In this document: piece after piece, positions 14,393 through 21,046 of the stretch | How positions within the stretch are numbered: the stretch's first letter is position 1 | Layout of the letters: every line of letters starts with the position of its first letter | DNA from: JAXHTH01 sp034211115 | GTDB taxonomy: Bacteria > Planctomycetota > Phycisphaerae > Phycisphaerales > SM1A02 | Assembly: GCA_034211115.1 (NCBI GenBank) | Contig: JAXHTH010000242.1 | Span: 1-21,046, forward strand | DNA: 21,046 nucleotides | Reading direction: 5' to 3' | Position numbers and translations under genes: made by a program | Notes under the pieces: generated by a model | Database searches by the model: none | What the model was told of the DNA's origin: nothing | Seen by the model: the letters and a program-made list of their open reading frames with translations, nothing else

Positions 14393-15412
14393 TTACAGCG
14401 CGCCGGCGGATTCCCGCCGCCCGCTCATCACTTCAAGCTTCGCCGCGAGATCGCTCTCCGAGACGGTGCGGCGCAGATCCCGAACGTCATCCAGGCTCAG
14501 CGGGCCGTGCACGATCCGCCAGAGGATCGACTCGGCGGCGAAGACGGCCGGGCGATCGGCCGGCGCGAGACGATCGCGCGCCTCGGCCAGGCGCGTGGGA
14601 AGGCCGTCGTACTCGGCCACCCGCCGGATCGACTCGATATCCGCGAAGCTGTCATCGTCGCCGGCGAGCAGCCACTCCAGGAGCAGGGCCGCCGCGTCCA
14701 GCGTCTCCGCATCACGGCGCGAGATCGGCGGGGCGGCGGGTGAATCGGACCTGGCCCCGTCTTCCGTCACGGCGCCGGACTCGAGGGGTATCATCGCGGC
14801 GGCGCTGTCGGCCGCGTTCCGGCCCGCGCCGGCGAGGCGCGTCGCGGTCGAGCCCGCGTCATCCTCGATCGCGGCATGGGAATCGGCCTCGCCGGCCCCG
14901 GGCAGGGCCAGCGCATCGGGGGGCAGCTCGCCATCGAACGTCCAGGATCGACCCGTCGTGTTGTAGACGGCGGTCTGGATCATGCCCGGATTCGGCGCTG
15001 CGGGCGGGGGGGCCTTGGCCACCGGGGCCGGCCCGGGCGCGAGACGGCCGGTGAGCGGGCGTCGATCGAGGGCCCAGATCGCGACGGCGAGGACGAGGCA
15101 CGCCGCCGCCGCCATCCACCCCAGCCAGTTCACCCAGCTCCCCGCCTGACCCCGCCGCCGCGGCTCGTCGTACACCGTCCGGCTGAGGACGGACCCGACG
15201 AACCCCTCGGGCAGGCGCCCCGGCTCGACGGTCGCCTGCGCCTCGGACGCGACGAGCTGATGCGCCGCCTCCGCCTCGTCGACGAGGACGCGACAGGCGC
15301 GGCATTCGGCGATATGCCGCTCGGCGAGGTGACGCGTCTCCGCGCCCAGCTCATCGTCGATGAGCCCGGAGAGCAGGACCTTGATGTCGGTGCAGTCCAT
15401 TGATCGCTTCAT
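14393..15412 (-). CDS. Zinc-finger anti-sigma factor with large C-terminal region, 339 aa
   Basis: The N-terminus carries the ZAS-type anti-sigma motif: CTDIKVLLSGLIDDEL, then HLAERHIAECRAC with His33-x3-Cys37-x2-Cys40 (and His28). This cytosolic domain binds and inhibits ECF sigma factors. Residues about 96-115 (WLGWMAAAACLVLAVAIWAL) form a single transmembrane helix. The remaining 220 residues would lie outside the cytoplasm: a Pro/Ala/Asp-rich disordered part to about 225, then a helical domain (LDAAALLLEWLLAGDDDSF, then IVHGPLSLDDVRDLRRTV). I do not recognise that domain; it may be the sensor. The gene lies 48 bases after the ECF sigma gene in the same direction, the usual sigma/anti-sigma order. 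A start at 15400 (MDCTDI) is also possible. Confidence 0.88.
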   Translation of the reverse strand: MKRSMDCTDIKVLLSGLIDDELGAETRHLAERHIAECRACRVLVDEAEAAHQLVASEAQATVEPGRLPEGFVGSVLSRTVYDEPRRRGQAGSWVNWLGWMAAAACLVLAVAIWALDRRPLTGRLAPGPAPVAKAPPPAAPNPGMIQTAVYNTTGRSWTFDGELPPDALALPGAGEADSHAAIEDDAGSTATRLAGAGRNAADSAAAMIPLESGAVTEDGARSDSPAAPPISRRDAETLDAAALLLEWLLAGDDDSFADIESIRRVAEYDGLPTRLAEARDRLAPADRPAVFAAESILWRIVHGPLSLDDVRDLRRTVSESDLAAKLEVMSGRRESAGAL

Positions 15413-15460
15413 CTCAAACCTTCATCCGGTGAATCGGTTCTCATCTCTTCTGCGGGCCGA

Positions 15461-16015
15461 TCAGGCCGGCTTGTAGCGTTCAAATCTGAATACGCGCGGC
15501 GCCTCCTCCGCCCGCTCGGGCTCGCGCTTCATTTCATCAACCAGCGCCGCCCGCGCCCGGTTGAGACGGCTCATCACGGTGCCGAGCGGGATGTTCAGAT
15601 GCTCGGCGATCTCCTCGTAACTGAGCTGCTCGAACGCCCGCAGGATGAGGATCGTCCGCTTGGGGGCATCCAGCCGATCCATCGCGGCGCGGACGCGCTG
15701 AAGATCCTCCTGCACGTCGACCTCGTGTTCCGGGCGATCGGGCGCGCGCATGGCCGGGTCGGGCGAGAACTCCGGCAGGGCGCCGGGGCGGCGGGTGCGC
15801 TGCAGGGCGTTGATCGAGCTGTTGGTCACCACCCGGCGCAGCCAGGAGGTGTAGGCGATCTCGCCCGCGTCGGGCGGGTTGCGCCACAGCTTGACGAACG
15901 CTTCCTGCACGATCTCCTCGGCCTGGTGCCGATCGCGACAGATGCCGGCCGAGAGGGCGATGAGCCTCGGGCCGAGCTTGTCCATCCAGTCGCGAAGTGA
16001 CGCTTCGGAGATCAT
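15461..16015 (-). CDS. ECF-type RNA polymerase sigma-70 factor, 184 aa
   Basis: Group-4 (extracytoplasmic function) sigma factor with region 2 at about residues 10-75 and region 4 at about 110-160. Region 2.2-2.4 reads AEEIVQEAFVKLWRNPP and YTSWLRRVVTNSSINALQR. Region 4 reads LDAPKRTILILRAFEQLSYE, then IAEHLNIPLGTVMSRLNRAR, whose helix-turn-helix should contact the -35 element. Length is standard for the class. The acidic linker (EFSPDPAMRAPDRPEHEVDV) joins the two regions. No ribosome site is evident ahead of the ATG at 16015. The downstream partner is the ZAS anti-sigma factor, which presumably holds this sigma inactive until an envelope signal. The promoter and regulon cannot be defined from this sequence. 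Confidence 0.95.
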   Translation of the reverse strand: MISEASLRDWMDKLGPRLIALSAGICRDRHQAEEIVQEAFVKLWRNPPDAGEIAYTSWLRRVVTNSSINALQRTRRPGALPEFSPDPAMRAPDRPEHEVDVQEDLQRVRAAMDRLDAPKRTILILRAFEQLSYEEIAEHLNIPLGTVMSRLNRARAALVDEMKREPERAEEAPRVFRFERYKPA

Positions 16016-16109
16016 CTGCGAGGTGGCCTCAGCGGTGCGGGTCAGCGTCGCGCCGGCCGACCTTCAGCCAAGCACGGATGCCGCCGTGGAGTGAGACGCG
16101 CCGCCAAGC

Positions 16110-16148
16110 CGCGGATTCCGCGATTTCGACCCGTTTTCGGGTCTTTTT
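16110..16148 (+). terminator. Plus-strand intrinsic terminator with upstream hairpin
   Basis: GACCCG-TTTT-CGGGTC (16128-16143) is a perfect 6-bp hairpin followed by TTTTT (16144-16148). A second hairpin, CGCGG-ATT-CCGCG (16110-16122), precedes it. The T-tract makes it an intrinsic terminator only for plus-strand RNA, although all adjacent genes are on the minus strand. Confidence 0.55.
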
Positions 16149-16190
16149 CGGTATTTCCTTCGATATTCGTCCCGGTCCCGGAGGCCCGCC

Positions 16191-17423
16191 TCAGGGGGCG
16201 TCGGCACCGTACATCTTCGCCTCGTCCGCGGTGGGCTTGAGCTCCTCGTCCAGCTTCGGGTCGACATCGGTGACCTGCGGGAAGGCGGCGGCCCCCGGAA
16301 ACGGGCCGAGTTCTTCCTTCTCTGCCTCGAGCTCGGGCGTCCACCACAGGTTGTCTTCGAGGGTGATGCCCTCGGTCGTGGCGTCGCCGGCGAGGTGGGT
16401 GAGGACGGTCAGGTCGCCCGGCGCCCAGACGATGAGGTTGCTGCCGAAGTTGCAGTTGGCCGTCGGCGCGAAGCGCGGATCCTCCTGCTCGCGCCGGATG
16501 CTGACGACCGCGTGACGCGGCCGGGCGATCGTGCAGTTGCGCACCGTGCAGCGCTCGGCGTGGACGAACGCCAGCGCGCATCGCCCGTTGATGAACGTGC
16601 AGCGCTTCACCTGCACGCGTGCGGCCTCGCAGATCGACGCCGGTTTCGTCCCTTCCGTCGGCGGCGTGCGGAACTCATCGAATTCCGACTGCCCGCCCAG
16701 GCAGACGGCCTGCTCGCCCGGGTCGAGGAAGCGGCAGCGCTCGATGCCCACGCGATCGCTGCCGGCCCGGGCGCGGACGCCCGTGATCTGGACGAACTCG
16801 TCCTTGCCCGCGAAGTCGCAGTTGCGGATGGCGACGTCCTCGCAGGCGACCAGCTCGATGGCCGAGCCCGCCCAGCCGACGATGCGGCATTCCTCGATGC
16901 GCAGGTTGCGCAGATGACGGGCGTGAACGGCGTGGCGCAACCCCTTGGGCCCCGTGTCGAGGATGGTGACGCGGTTGATGAAGACGTTGCCGGCCGACGG
17001 CGACGAAGCCGCGGGCGCTTCCTCGCCGGGCGCTTCCTGCCCGGCCGCCTCTTCGCCCGGCCGCTCCGCATCGCCTTCGAGAAAGATGCCGTGGATCGTC
17101 GCCCCGATGATGATCACATCGGAGATGCGCACGTGGCGGGGATGGCGCAGGCGCAGGCCGTACGTCGACGCCTCGATCGTCGAGGGGTTGGCCGGATCGA
17201 GGCCGCGGATGATGATCGGCCGCTCGGCGGTGCCCTGGACGGATTCGAGCGTGGCGGGTCGATGTTCACCGGGCATGAGGATGATCTCATCGCCCGGCTT
17301 GAGGCGCTCGTCGAGCAGCTCCACGTCGGAGCCGGGCCGGACGAGGTGCTGCGTCGCCGCGGCGGCGGGCGCGAGCAGCATCGCCAGGGCGAGGGCGGTG
17401 AGGTTTCGCGGGACGATCGGCAT
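16191..17423 (-). CDS. Secreted right-handed beta-helix protein, 410 aa
   Basis: An N-terminal signal peptide (MPIVPRNLTALALAMLLAPA, cleavage probably after AAAA near residue 23) indicates export. The following part, ELLDERLKPGDEIILMPGEH with PIIIRGLDPANPSTIEA, is the usual opening of pectate-lyase-like and polysaccharide-lyase beta-helices. It is followed by many short coils of the type NLRIEECRIVGWAGSAIEL, VAIRNCDFAG, VGIERCRFLDPGEQAV, VQVKRCTFINGRCALAF and CTVRNCTIARPRHAVVSI (residues about 90-340). A Glu/Ala/Pro-rich insertion (PGEEAAGQEAPGEEAPAA) interrupts the helix near 123-142. No catalytic residues are evident, so it may bind or cleave polysaccharide. GAGG lies about seven bases before the ATG; the site overlaps the manA stop codon, so the two genes are coupled. 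Confidence 0.88.
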   Translation of the reverse strand: MPIVPRNLTALALAMLLAPAAAATQHLVRPGSDVELLDERLKPGDEIILMPGEHRPATLESVQGTAERPIIIRGLDPANPSTIEASTYGLRLRHPRHVRISDVIIIGATIHGIFLEGDAERPGEEAAGQEAPGEEAPAASSPSAGNVFINRVTILDTGPKGLRHAVHARHLRNLRIEECRIVGWAGSAIELVACEDVAIRNCDFAGKDEFVQITGVRARAGSDRVGIERCRFLDPGEQAVCLGGQSEFDEFRTPPTEGTKPASICEAARVQVKRCTFINGRCALAFVHAERCTVRNCTIARPRHAVVSIRREQEDPRFAPTANCNFGSNLIVWAPGDLTVLTHLAGDATTEGITLEDNLWWTPELEAEKEELGPFPGAAAFPQVTDVDPKLDEELKPTADEAKMYGADAP

Positions 17424-17431
17424 GGCTTCCC

Positions 17432-18436
17432 TCAGGCGATCATTCCTCTCGTCGGCGAAGGCAGCGACACGCGAAGCAGCGAGCAGCCCCGATCCAGCTC
17501 GCCCGTCCCATCCTCCAGCGCCGCGGGCAGCAGGGCGGTCACGCCGGGGGAGAGGGCGAGCTCGACCTCGCCACCCCGAAGCCGACCCGCGCCCGAAATG
17601 ACCATCCAGGTCACCGGCATCTCGTCCGTCACCACCGGCAGCTTCACCGGCTCCATCGTCTCGACCCGCTCAATGGTGAAGTACTCCGTCTCGACGAGCA
17701 GCGAAGTCCGAAGGCCGTCCACCACCATCGGTTCATGCGCCCCGGACGCTCCAACCGGCTCGGCCCCGAAGTCGATGCACTCCAGGGCCTGCTCGATGTG
17801 CAGCTCGCGACCGGTGCGGCCCCAGTCGTAGACGCGGAACGTGGTGTCGCTGGGCGTCTGGATCTCCGCCACGATGATCCCCTCCCCGAGCGCGTGGCAG
17901 GTCCCGCTGGGCAGGTAGTGGCAATCGCCGGCCTTGACGGGCACCGCGATCAGGTCATCGACCACCTCGTCCGTTCGGATGTGTTCGGCGAAGTCCTCGG
18001 CCGTCACGTCCGGCCTGACGCCCTTGTAGATGACCGCGCCGGGCTCGGCCTCGACGATCACCCACGCCTCGGACTTGAGATGCGCCTCCGGGTGACGCTT
18101 CACGTACTCGGCGGTGGGATGGACCTGGACGGAGAGATTGCGGCGTGCATCGAGGTACTTGATGAGCAGGGGGAATCCGCCCTTCGCGGTGAGTGCGGCC
18201 GCGCCCATGATCTCACGGCGATGGTCGGCGATCGCCTCGCGGATGGTCTTCCCCGTCAGCGGGCCGTTGGCGATGACGTTCCGTCCCTCCTCGATCTCCT
18301 CGGGCAGGTCGGCCAGTTCCCACGATTCGCCGATCGGCTCGTCCTCGGGCAGCGGTTTGCCCAGCCGGGCCAGCTCGCGTCCGCCCCAGACCCGGTGCTT
18401 GAGGATCGGCTCGAAGATGATGGGATAGGGTTGCAT
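17432..18436 (-). CDS. manA: Mannose-6-phosphate isomerase, class I, 334 aa
   Basis: Zn-dependent cupin enzyme interconverting mannose-6-phosphate and fructose-6-phosphate, supplying mannose for polysaccharides or allowing mannose use. The start at 18436 (MQPYPIIFEPILKHRVWGG) has GGGAG about nine bases upstream; 16 further upstream codons lack family similarity. The metal ligands are visible: Gln and His in LSVQVHPTAEY, Glu in HLKSEAWVIVEAEPGA, and His in SGTCHALGEG. EIQTPSDTTFRVYDWGR is also diagnostic. Length matches the short Bacillus-type class I enzymes rather than the 390-aa E. coli type. The stop is eight bases before the beta-helix gene, so both are one transcription unit, which fits a shared role in carbohydrate metabolism. 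It diverges from the gene at 18556. Confidence 0.95.
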   Translation of the reverse strand: MQPYPIIFEPILKHRVWGGRELARLGKPLPEDEPIGESWELADLPEEIEEGRNVIANGPLTGKTIREAIADHRREIMGAAALTAKGGFPLLIKYLDARRNLSVQVHPTAEYVKRHPEAHLKSEAWVIVEAEPGAVIYKGVRPDVTAEDFAEHIRTDEVVDDLIAVPVKAGDCHYLPSGTCHALGEGIIVAEIQTPSDTTFRVYDWGRTGRELHIEQALECIDFGAEPVGASGAHEPMVVDGLRTSLLVETEYFTIERVETMEPVKLPVVTDEMPVTWMVISGAGRLRGGEVELALSPGVTALLPAALEDGTGELDRGCSLLRVSLPSPTRGMIA

Positions 18437-18555
18437 GCCGGGGGCTCCCGAACAATCGTCCAATTCCTGACGCGTCGCCGCCACGGATGCGTCAAAATAG
18501 GATAGCGGCGAGCGCGGAAGCGCGGTTGAGCACGATCCCAGCCGGAGATGAGCTC

Positions 18556-18996
18556 ATGCGACGAGGCGATCTGTGGGTTGTTCCGTTCGTGTCGATCATG
18601 CTGGCGACGCCGGTCGTCGCGGCTCAGGTGATCATCGACATGCCGCCTCCGCCGGCGAAGAACGCCCCGGGAGAGACATCCGCGGAGGCCGAAGTGTCCG
18701 GGCCCCCCGGGACAACTGGGGCGGACGTGGATTCTGCGGAGCCCGAGGTCAGCGCGGGTGAGATCGCCCTGGCGCGATATCGGTATGCCCGAATCGGGGC
18801 CAGCGACGTCTACGCATCGCTGCCGCTGTACCGGGGCTATTACGGCCGCGGCTTCCACGGCCGGTCCTGGTACTGGGATTCGTGCTGGCGCCATCCGTTC
18901 GGCGGATCATTGTCTGTCTGGCGCGGGTTCCGGTTCTCCTGGTCGGGCAGTACGTTCCGGAGCCGGGGCGCAGGGGACGCCGGGGGCGGCGGATAG
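18556..18996 (+). CDS. Small secreted protein of unknown function, 146 aa
   Basis: The start at 18556 (MRRGDLWVVPFVSIMLATPV) has GGAG eight bases upstream and directly gives a signal peptide with likely cleavage after VVAAQ or VVAA; an earlier ATG at 18487 would bury the signal behind 23 residues. The mature protein has a short Pro-rich segment (IIDMPPPPAKNAPGE), an acidic, disordered part, then ALARYRYARIG and an aromatic, Gly/Arg-rich region (YRGYYGRGFHGRSWYWDS, then FRFSWSGSTFRSRG). No domain is recognised. The Tyr/Trp/Gly/Arg-rich end resembles surface or matrix proteins only in composition. Confidence 0.75.
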   Translation: MRRGDLWVVPFVSIMLATPVVAAQVIIDMPPPPAKNAPGETSAEAEVSGPPGTTGADVDSAEPEVSAGEIALARYRYARIGASDVYASLPLYRGYYGRGFHGRSWYWDSCWRHPFGGSLSVWRGFRFSWSGSTFRSRGAGDAGGGG

Positions 18997-19010
18997 GCGG
19001 GATCCTCCAG

Positions 19011-19030
19011 CGCGCTGCGAGCGCAGCGCG
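19011..19030. terminator. Perfect inverted repeat between convergent genes
   Basis: CGCGCTGCG (19011-19019) and CGCAGCGCG (19022-19030) are perfect 9-bp arms with a two-base centre, so about seven pairs can form in RNA. It occupies the 44-bp gap between the stops at 18996 and 19041. There is no T-tract, so terminator function is plausible but unproven. Confidence 0.4.
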
Positions 19031-19040
19031 GCGCCTCCTC

Positions 19041-20273
19041 TCAACCGGCTTCCTCGATGACGATGTCCTTGAGGGGATCGTCCGCCTTTTGTCTATCGTC
19101 CGTCGCGACGGCGAGACGCCGGCCAAGTCGCCGCAGCGCGGCGGAGAGCGCTTCGCCGGACACGCCGCGCGCGATCGGGAGGAATTCGCCGGCCGTCTTC
19201 TCCTTGCGGGGGCGGAACAGGTACCGGCAGACGAGGCCGATGTTCTGCACGGACGCCTCGGACAGGGCGTCGCCGGGCGTAGCGGCGAGCCGGCGGTCGA
19301 TCGCGGACACGACCTCTTCGAGATCCCGCCCTCCCGCCGTGGCCGGCAGATCCAACAGCGGCTCGATCCAGCCTCCGCAAACGAGTATCAGCCGGACGTA
19401 CTCCGCCCGCTCCGACGGCAGGACGGCCAGGAATCGGAACTGATCGAGCCGATCGAGGAACCGGAAGGCGGGCCTGGCCAGCTCGTCGGCGGTCTCGAGC
19501 CGACGCCGGAGGCGCTCGGCCTCCTCGAAGTTCAGCGCTTCGCCCGCGCGGCGCATGTCGATTTCCAGGCCGGCCAGCGCCTCATCGATCGGCGTCTGCG
19601 CGAAGTCGATGGCCCGGCGCATCATCGCGCGGTACTCGTCCATCGTGATCGAGCCGTCGCACGGCGCCGGGCACTTGCCCATCTCCTTGTACGCGCACGC
19701 CGCCGCGTTCGGGGCCTCGACGAGGATGTGGTAATACCGGCAGAGATCGAAGAGATCATGGAGCAGCTCGATGCCCCGCTGGGCTGCGTGCTTGTCGGAG
19801 ATCGGTCCCAGGTGGACGCCCGTGCGGCCGGTGGGCGGCGCGCCGGGGCTGTTGGTCTTCACGAAGCGGGGATAGTCCGCCTCCGGGTTGGCGTGGATGA
19901 ACCAGCCCCGCCAGCGATCGAGCAGGCTTGCGTACGTGTGCGGGAGGCGCTGTCGGGCCAGTTGCAGATAGGCCCAGTCGGCCTCGAAGGCGGAGCCGAC
20001 CGTCGTCGCCGCGACCGTCCGGGCCGGCCCCCGGAAGTCGATCTTCCGCGAGGGCCCCGCGTCCTCGTCGGGCGGCGCGAGACGCGCCCGGACGAGCCGG
20101 CGGACGTCGGCGGTGATGGCCAGGGCGAGGGTCGCGCCGGTCTCGTTCTCGAGGGCGAAGACGCCCGGCCGGGCCGGCAGCGGCTTCAGGTCGATCGCCT
20201 CGGCCGGGTCGGAGGGCAACGTCAACCGGATCGGCAGGGGCGGGCCGGGGAGATGGTCGCGTGAAGGCGGCAC
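19041..20273 (-). CDS. UvrC-like protein (UvrC N-terminal half without nuclease C-terminus), 410 aa
   Basis: The start is a GTG at 20273, with GGAGG eight bases upstream; a GTG at 20297 would add eight residues with a poorer site. The protein follows the UvrC N-terminal half in order. First is a degenerate GIY-YIG region (PGVFALENETGATLALAITA, residues about 36-60, with Arg in RLVRARL). Next is AFEADWAYLQLARQRLPHTY, holding the Glu that binds metal in UvrC. Then come HLGPISDKHAAQRGIELLHD, a four-cysteine segment (C-x14-C-x7-C-x3-C at 178, 193, 201, 205) matching the UvrC Fe-S cysteines, and a UVR motif (EALNFEEAERLRRRLETADE, about 244-263). The RNase H-like nuclease and HhH domains are absent; UvrC is about 600 aa. 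The Tyr residues and the GKA motif of the GIY-YIG site are lost. It may be a non-catalytic DNA-damage or UvrB-binding protein. Confidence 0.85.
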   Translation of the reverse strand: MPPSRDHLPGPPLPIRLTLPSDPAEAIDLKPLPARPGVFALENETGATLALAITADVRRLVRARLAPPDEDAGPSRKIDFRGPARTVAATTVGSAFEADWAYLQLARQRLPHTYASLLDRWRGWFIHANPEADYPRFVKTNSPGAPPTGRTGVHLGPISDKHAAQRGIELLHDLFDLCRYYHILVEAPNAAACAYKEMGKCPAPCDGSITMDEYRAMMRRAIDFAQTPIDEALAGLEIDMRRAGEALNFEEAERLRRRLETADELARPAFRFLDRLDQFRFLAVLPSERAEYVRLILVCGGWIEPLLDLPATAGGRDLEEVVSAIDRRLAATPGDALSEASVQNIGLVCRYLFRPRKEKTAGEFLPIARGVSGEALSAALRRLGRRLAVATDDRQKADDPLKDIVIEEAG

Positions 20274-20331
20274 GTGCGCGTCCTCCGGTGCCGTCACTCG
20301 TCCCGATCAGTTCGCCGCCTCTTCGCCGGCG

Positions 20332-20808
20332 CTACAACACCATGCCGGTGATGGTCGCCTCGAACACCAGCTTGTCGTCGACGATCCCCTGCGTGCGGCT
20401 GACGAAGCGCCGCGGCCTCGTCTCGACCTCCTCGGAGAGCAGGTAGAGGCGATCGCCGGGCACGACCTGGCCTCGGAAGACGGCCTCGTTGCAGCGGGTG
20501 AAGCCGAGGAAGCGGGGCTCGACCGCCCGGTACCTGAGAAAGAAGGCGCTGCACAACTGCGCCGCCGCCTCGATCATGAGCACGCCGGGCATGAGCGGCC
20601 TTCCCGGGATGTGCAGCGGCACCCAGAACTCCTGATCGGTGATGTGCTTGATGCCCAGGGCCCGGCCGGTGTCGTCGTCGGCCCAGATCACGTGATCCAA
20701 CTGCCGCATCGCCCCGCACTGCGGATTCAGGCGCCCGACCTCCTCGGCGGGGATGACCACCTGTGTCTTATCGATCGCCGAGAGATCAAACAGCGGTTCA
20801 CTCGCCAC
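20332..20808 (-). CDS. FabZ-like 3-hydroxyacyl-ACP dehydratase (hotdog fold), 158 aa
   Basis: A single hotdog-fold domain of the FabZ family, which dehydrates 3-hydroxyacyl-ACP in fatty-acid elongation. The active-site region is VPLHIPGRPLMPGVLMIEAAAQ: His66 and Glu80 correspond to the FabZ catalytic pair in GHFPxxPxMPGVLxxEAxAQ, though the usual GHF is LHI. FLGFTRCNEAVFRGQVVPGD matches the later FabZ strand that carries KFRxPVxPGD. It begins with a GTG (20808) having AAGGAGCGG upstream. An N-terminal 30-residue extension and the divergent His context leave open another thioester substrate or a FabA/HadB-like role, so no symbol is assigned. It is 58 bases upstream of the UvrC-like gene on the same strand and probably co-transcribed. 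Confidence 0.88.
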   Translation of the reverse strand: MASEPLFDLSAIDKTQVVIPAEEVGRLNPQCGAMRQLDHVIWADDDTGRALGIKHITDQEFWVPLHIPGRPLMPGVLMIEAAAQLCSAFFLRYRAVEPRFLGFTRCNEAVFRGQVVPGDRLYLLSEEVETRPRRFVSRTQGIVDDKLVFEATITGMVL

Positions 20809-20841
20809 AATCCGCTCCTTGGCCGGGTCAGAGATATCGCG

Positions 20842-20896
20842 ACCCCGTCGCAGGACGGGGTGGGGACAGAATACCGTGAACCGGGCGAGGGGTCAT
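20842..20896 (-). promoter_or_regulatory. Promoter and 5' hairpin of the FabZ-like gene
   Basis: On the minus strand ATGACC (20896-20891) and TATTCT (20873-20868) are 17 bases apart, four of six matches each. The predicted RNA start falls at a perfect 8-bp inverted repeat, ACCCCGTC (20842-20849) and GACGGGGT (20854-20861), with a four-base loop. The hairpin would form the very 5' end of the mRNA, or the DNA repeat would act as an operator. Confidence 0.35.
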
Positions 20897-20981
20897 CCGG
20901 ACGAGAACGTGAGCGCGGCGGGACGGCAGGACGAGCCGGCGGAAAGGCGGATCCGATCGCGAACGGCGGGCAGGCGCGGCG

Positions 20982-21046
20982 TCAGTCTTCCTTGCGGGCC
21001 TCCAGCACCGCGTTGCGGAGTTCCTGGGCCGCCTGCTTGACATCCT
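20982..21046 (-). CDS. C-terminal end of an unidentified gene (partial)
   Basis: The minus-strand frame ending in TGA (20984-20982) reads DVKQAAQELRNAVLEARKED from the window edge. Nearly every codon ends in G or C, as in the real genes here. The segment is a helical, charged C-terminus, too short to identify. It lies upstream of the FabZ-like gene on the same strand but is separated from it by 173 bp containing a promoter. Confidence 0.5.
   Translation of the reverse strand, partial: DVKQAAQELRNAVLEARKED

Noticed and set aside
18437..18555. Promoters in the manA/secreted-protein divergent gap
   Set aside because: TTGACG is present on the minus strand, but no acceptable -10 box lies 16-18 bases away, and the plus-strand AT-rich AAAATAGGAT has no matching -35.

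Overview
The window is GC-rich (strongly G/C at third codon positions) and densely coding, with 18 genes I can support plus the 3' end of one more cut off by the right edge. No rRNA, tRNA, CRISPR array, transposase or phage gene was seen. The gene set fits a free-living Gram-negative-type bacterium, most likely Planctomycetota (Phycisphaerae-like). The hints are an MqnP-type UbiA prenyltransferase, a type-3 (archaeal/eukaryotic-like) prolyl-tRNA synthetase, a zinc-finger anti-sigma/ECF pair, a DUF6941-like protein, an AsmA-like protein, and a DUF4190/type II pseudopilin-like fusion. The phylum is an inference from gene families.

Layout. 56-670 (-): unknown protein with a good promoter. 890-1732 (+): membrane protein with a GspG-like C-terminal domain. 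2128-4071 (+): dnaK, standing alone, with a candidate sigma-54 promoter upstream and an intrinsic terminator downstream. 4281-5627 (+): pentapeptide-repeat/TIR fusion protein. 5880-6989 (-) TPR protein and 7066-8457 (+) bleomycin-hydrolase-type aminopeptidase C diverge from a 76-bp gap; the small DUF6941-like gene follows at 8546-8992 (+) and ends in a bidirectional-type hairpin. 9078-10001 (-): AsmA-like protein. 10131-11102 (-) UbiA/MqnP prenyltransferase and 11104-11763 (-) HAD phosphatase form a tight pair with one base between stop and start. 11764-12242: a 479-bp gap holding a four-copy 50-bp tandem repeat with A-B-A-B structure, then a heptamer array running into the proS start codon. 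12243-13802 (+): proS. 13835-14146 (-): small unknown protein. 14393-15412 (-) anti-sigma factor and 15461-16015 (-) ECF sigma factor. 16191-17423 (-) secreted beta-helix protein and 17432-18436 (-) mannose-6-phosphate isomerase, closely coupled. 18556-18996 (+): small secreted protein. 19041-20273 (-) UvrC-like protein and 20332-20808 (-) FabZ-like hotdog protein. 20982-21046 (-): C-terminal end of another gene.

Few of these genes share an obvious pathway; this is mostly a housekeeping mosaic of one- and two-gene transcription units. The most notable items are: the pentapeptide-TIR protein, whose TIR domain has lost the usual W and catalytic-Glu context; a UvrC relative that keeps four Fe-S-type cysteines and the UVR motif but lacks the GIY-YIG active-site signature and the C-terminal nuclease half; several 7- or 8-bp degenerate tandem arrays lying exactly on start or stop codons; a recurring perfect inverted repeat just downstream of predicted -10 boxes; and a plus-strand intrinsic terminator in a region where every gene is on the minus strand.
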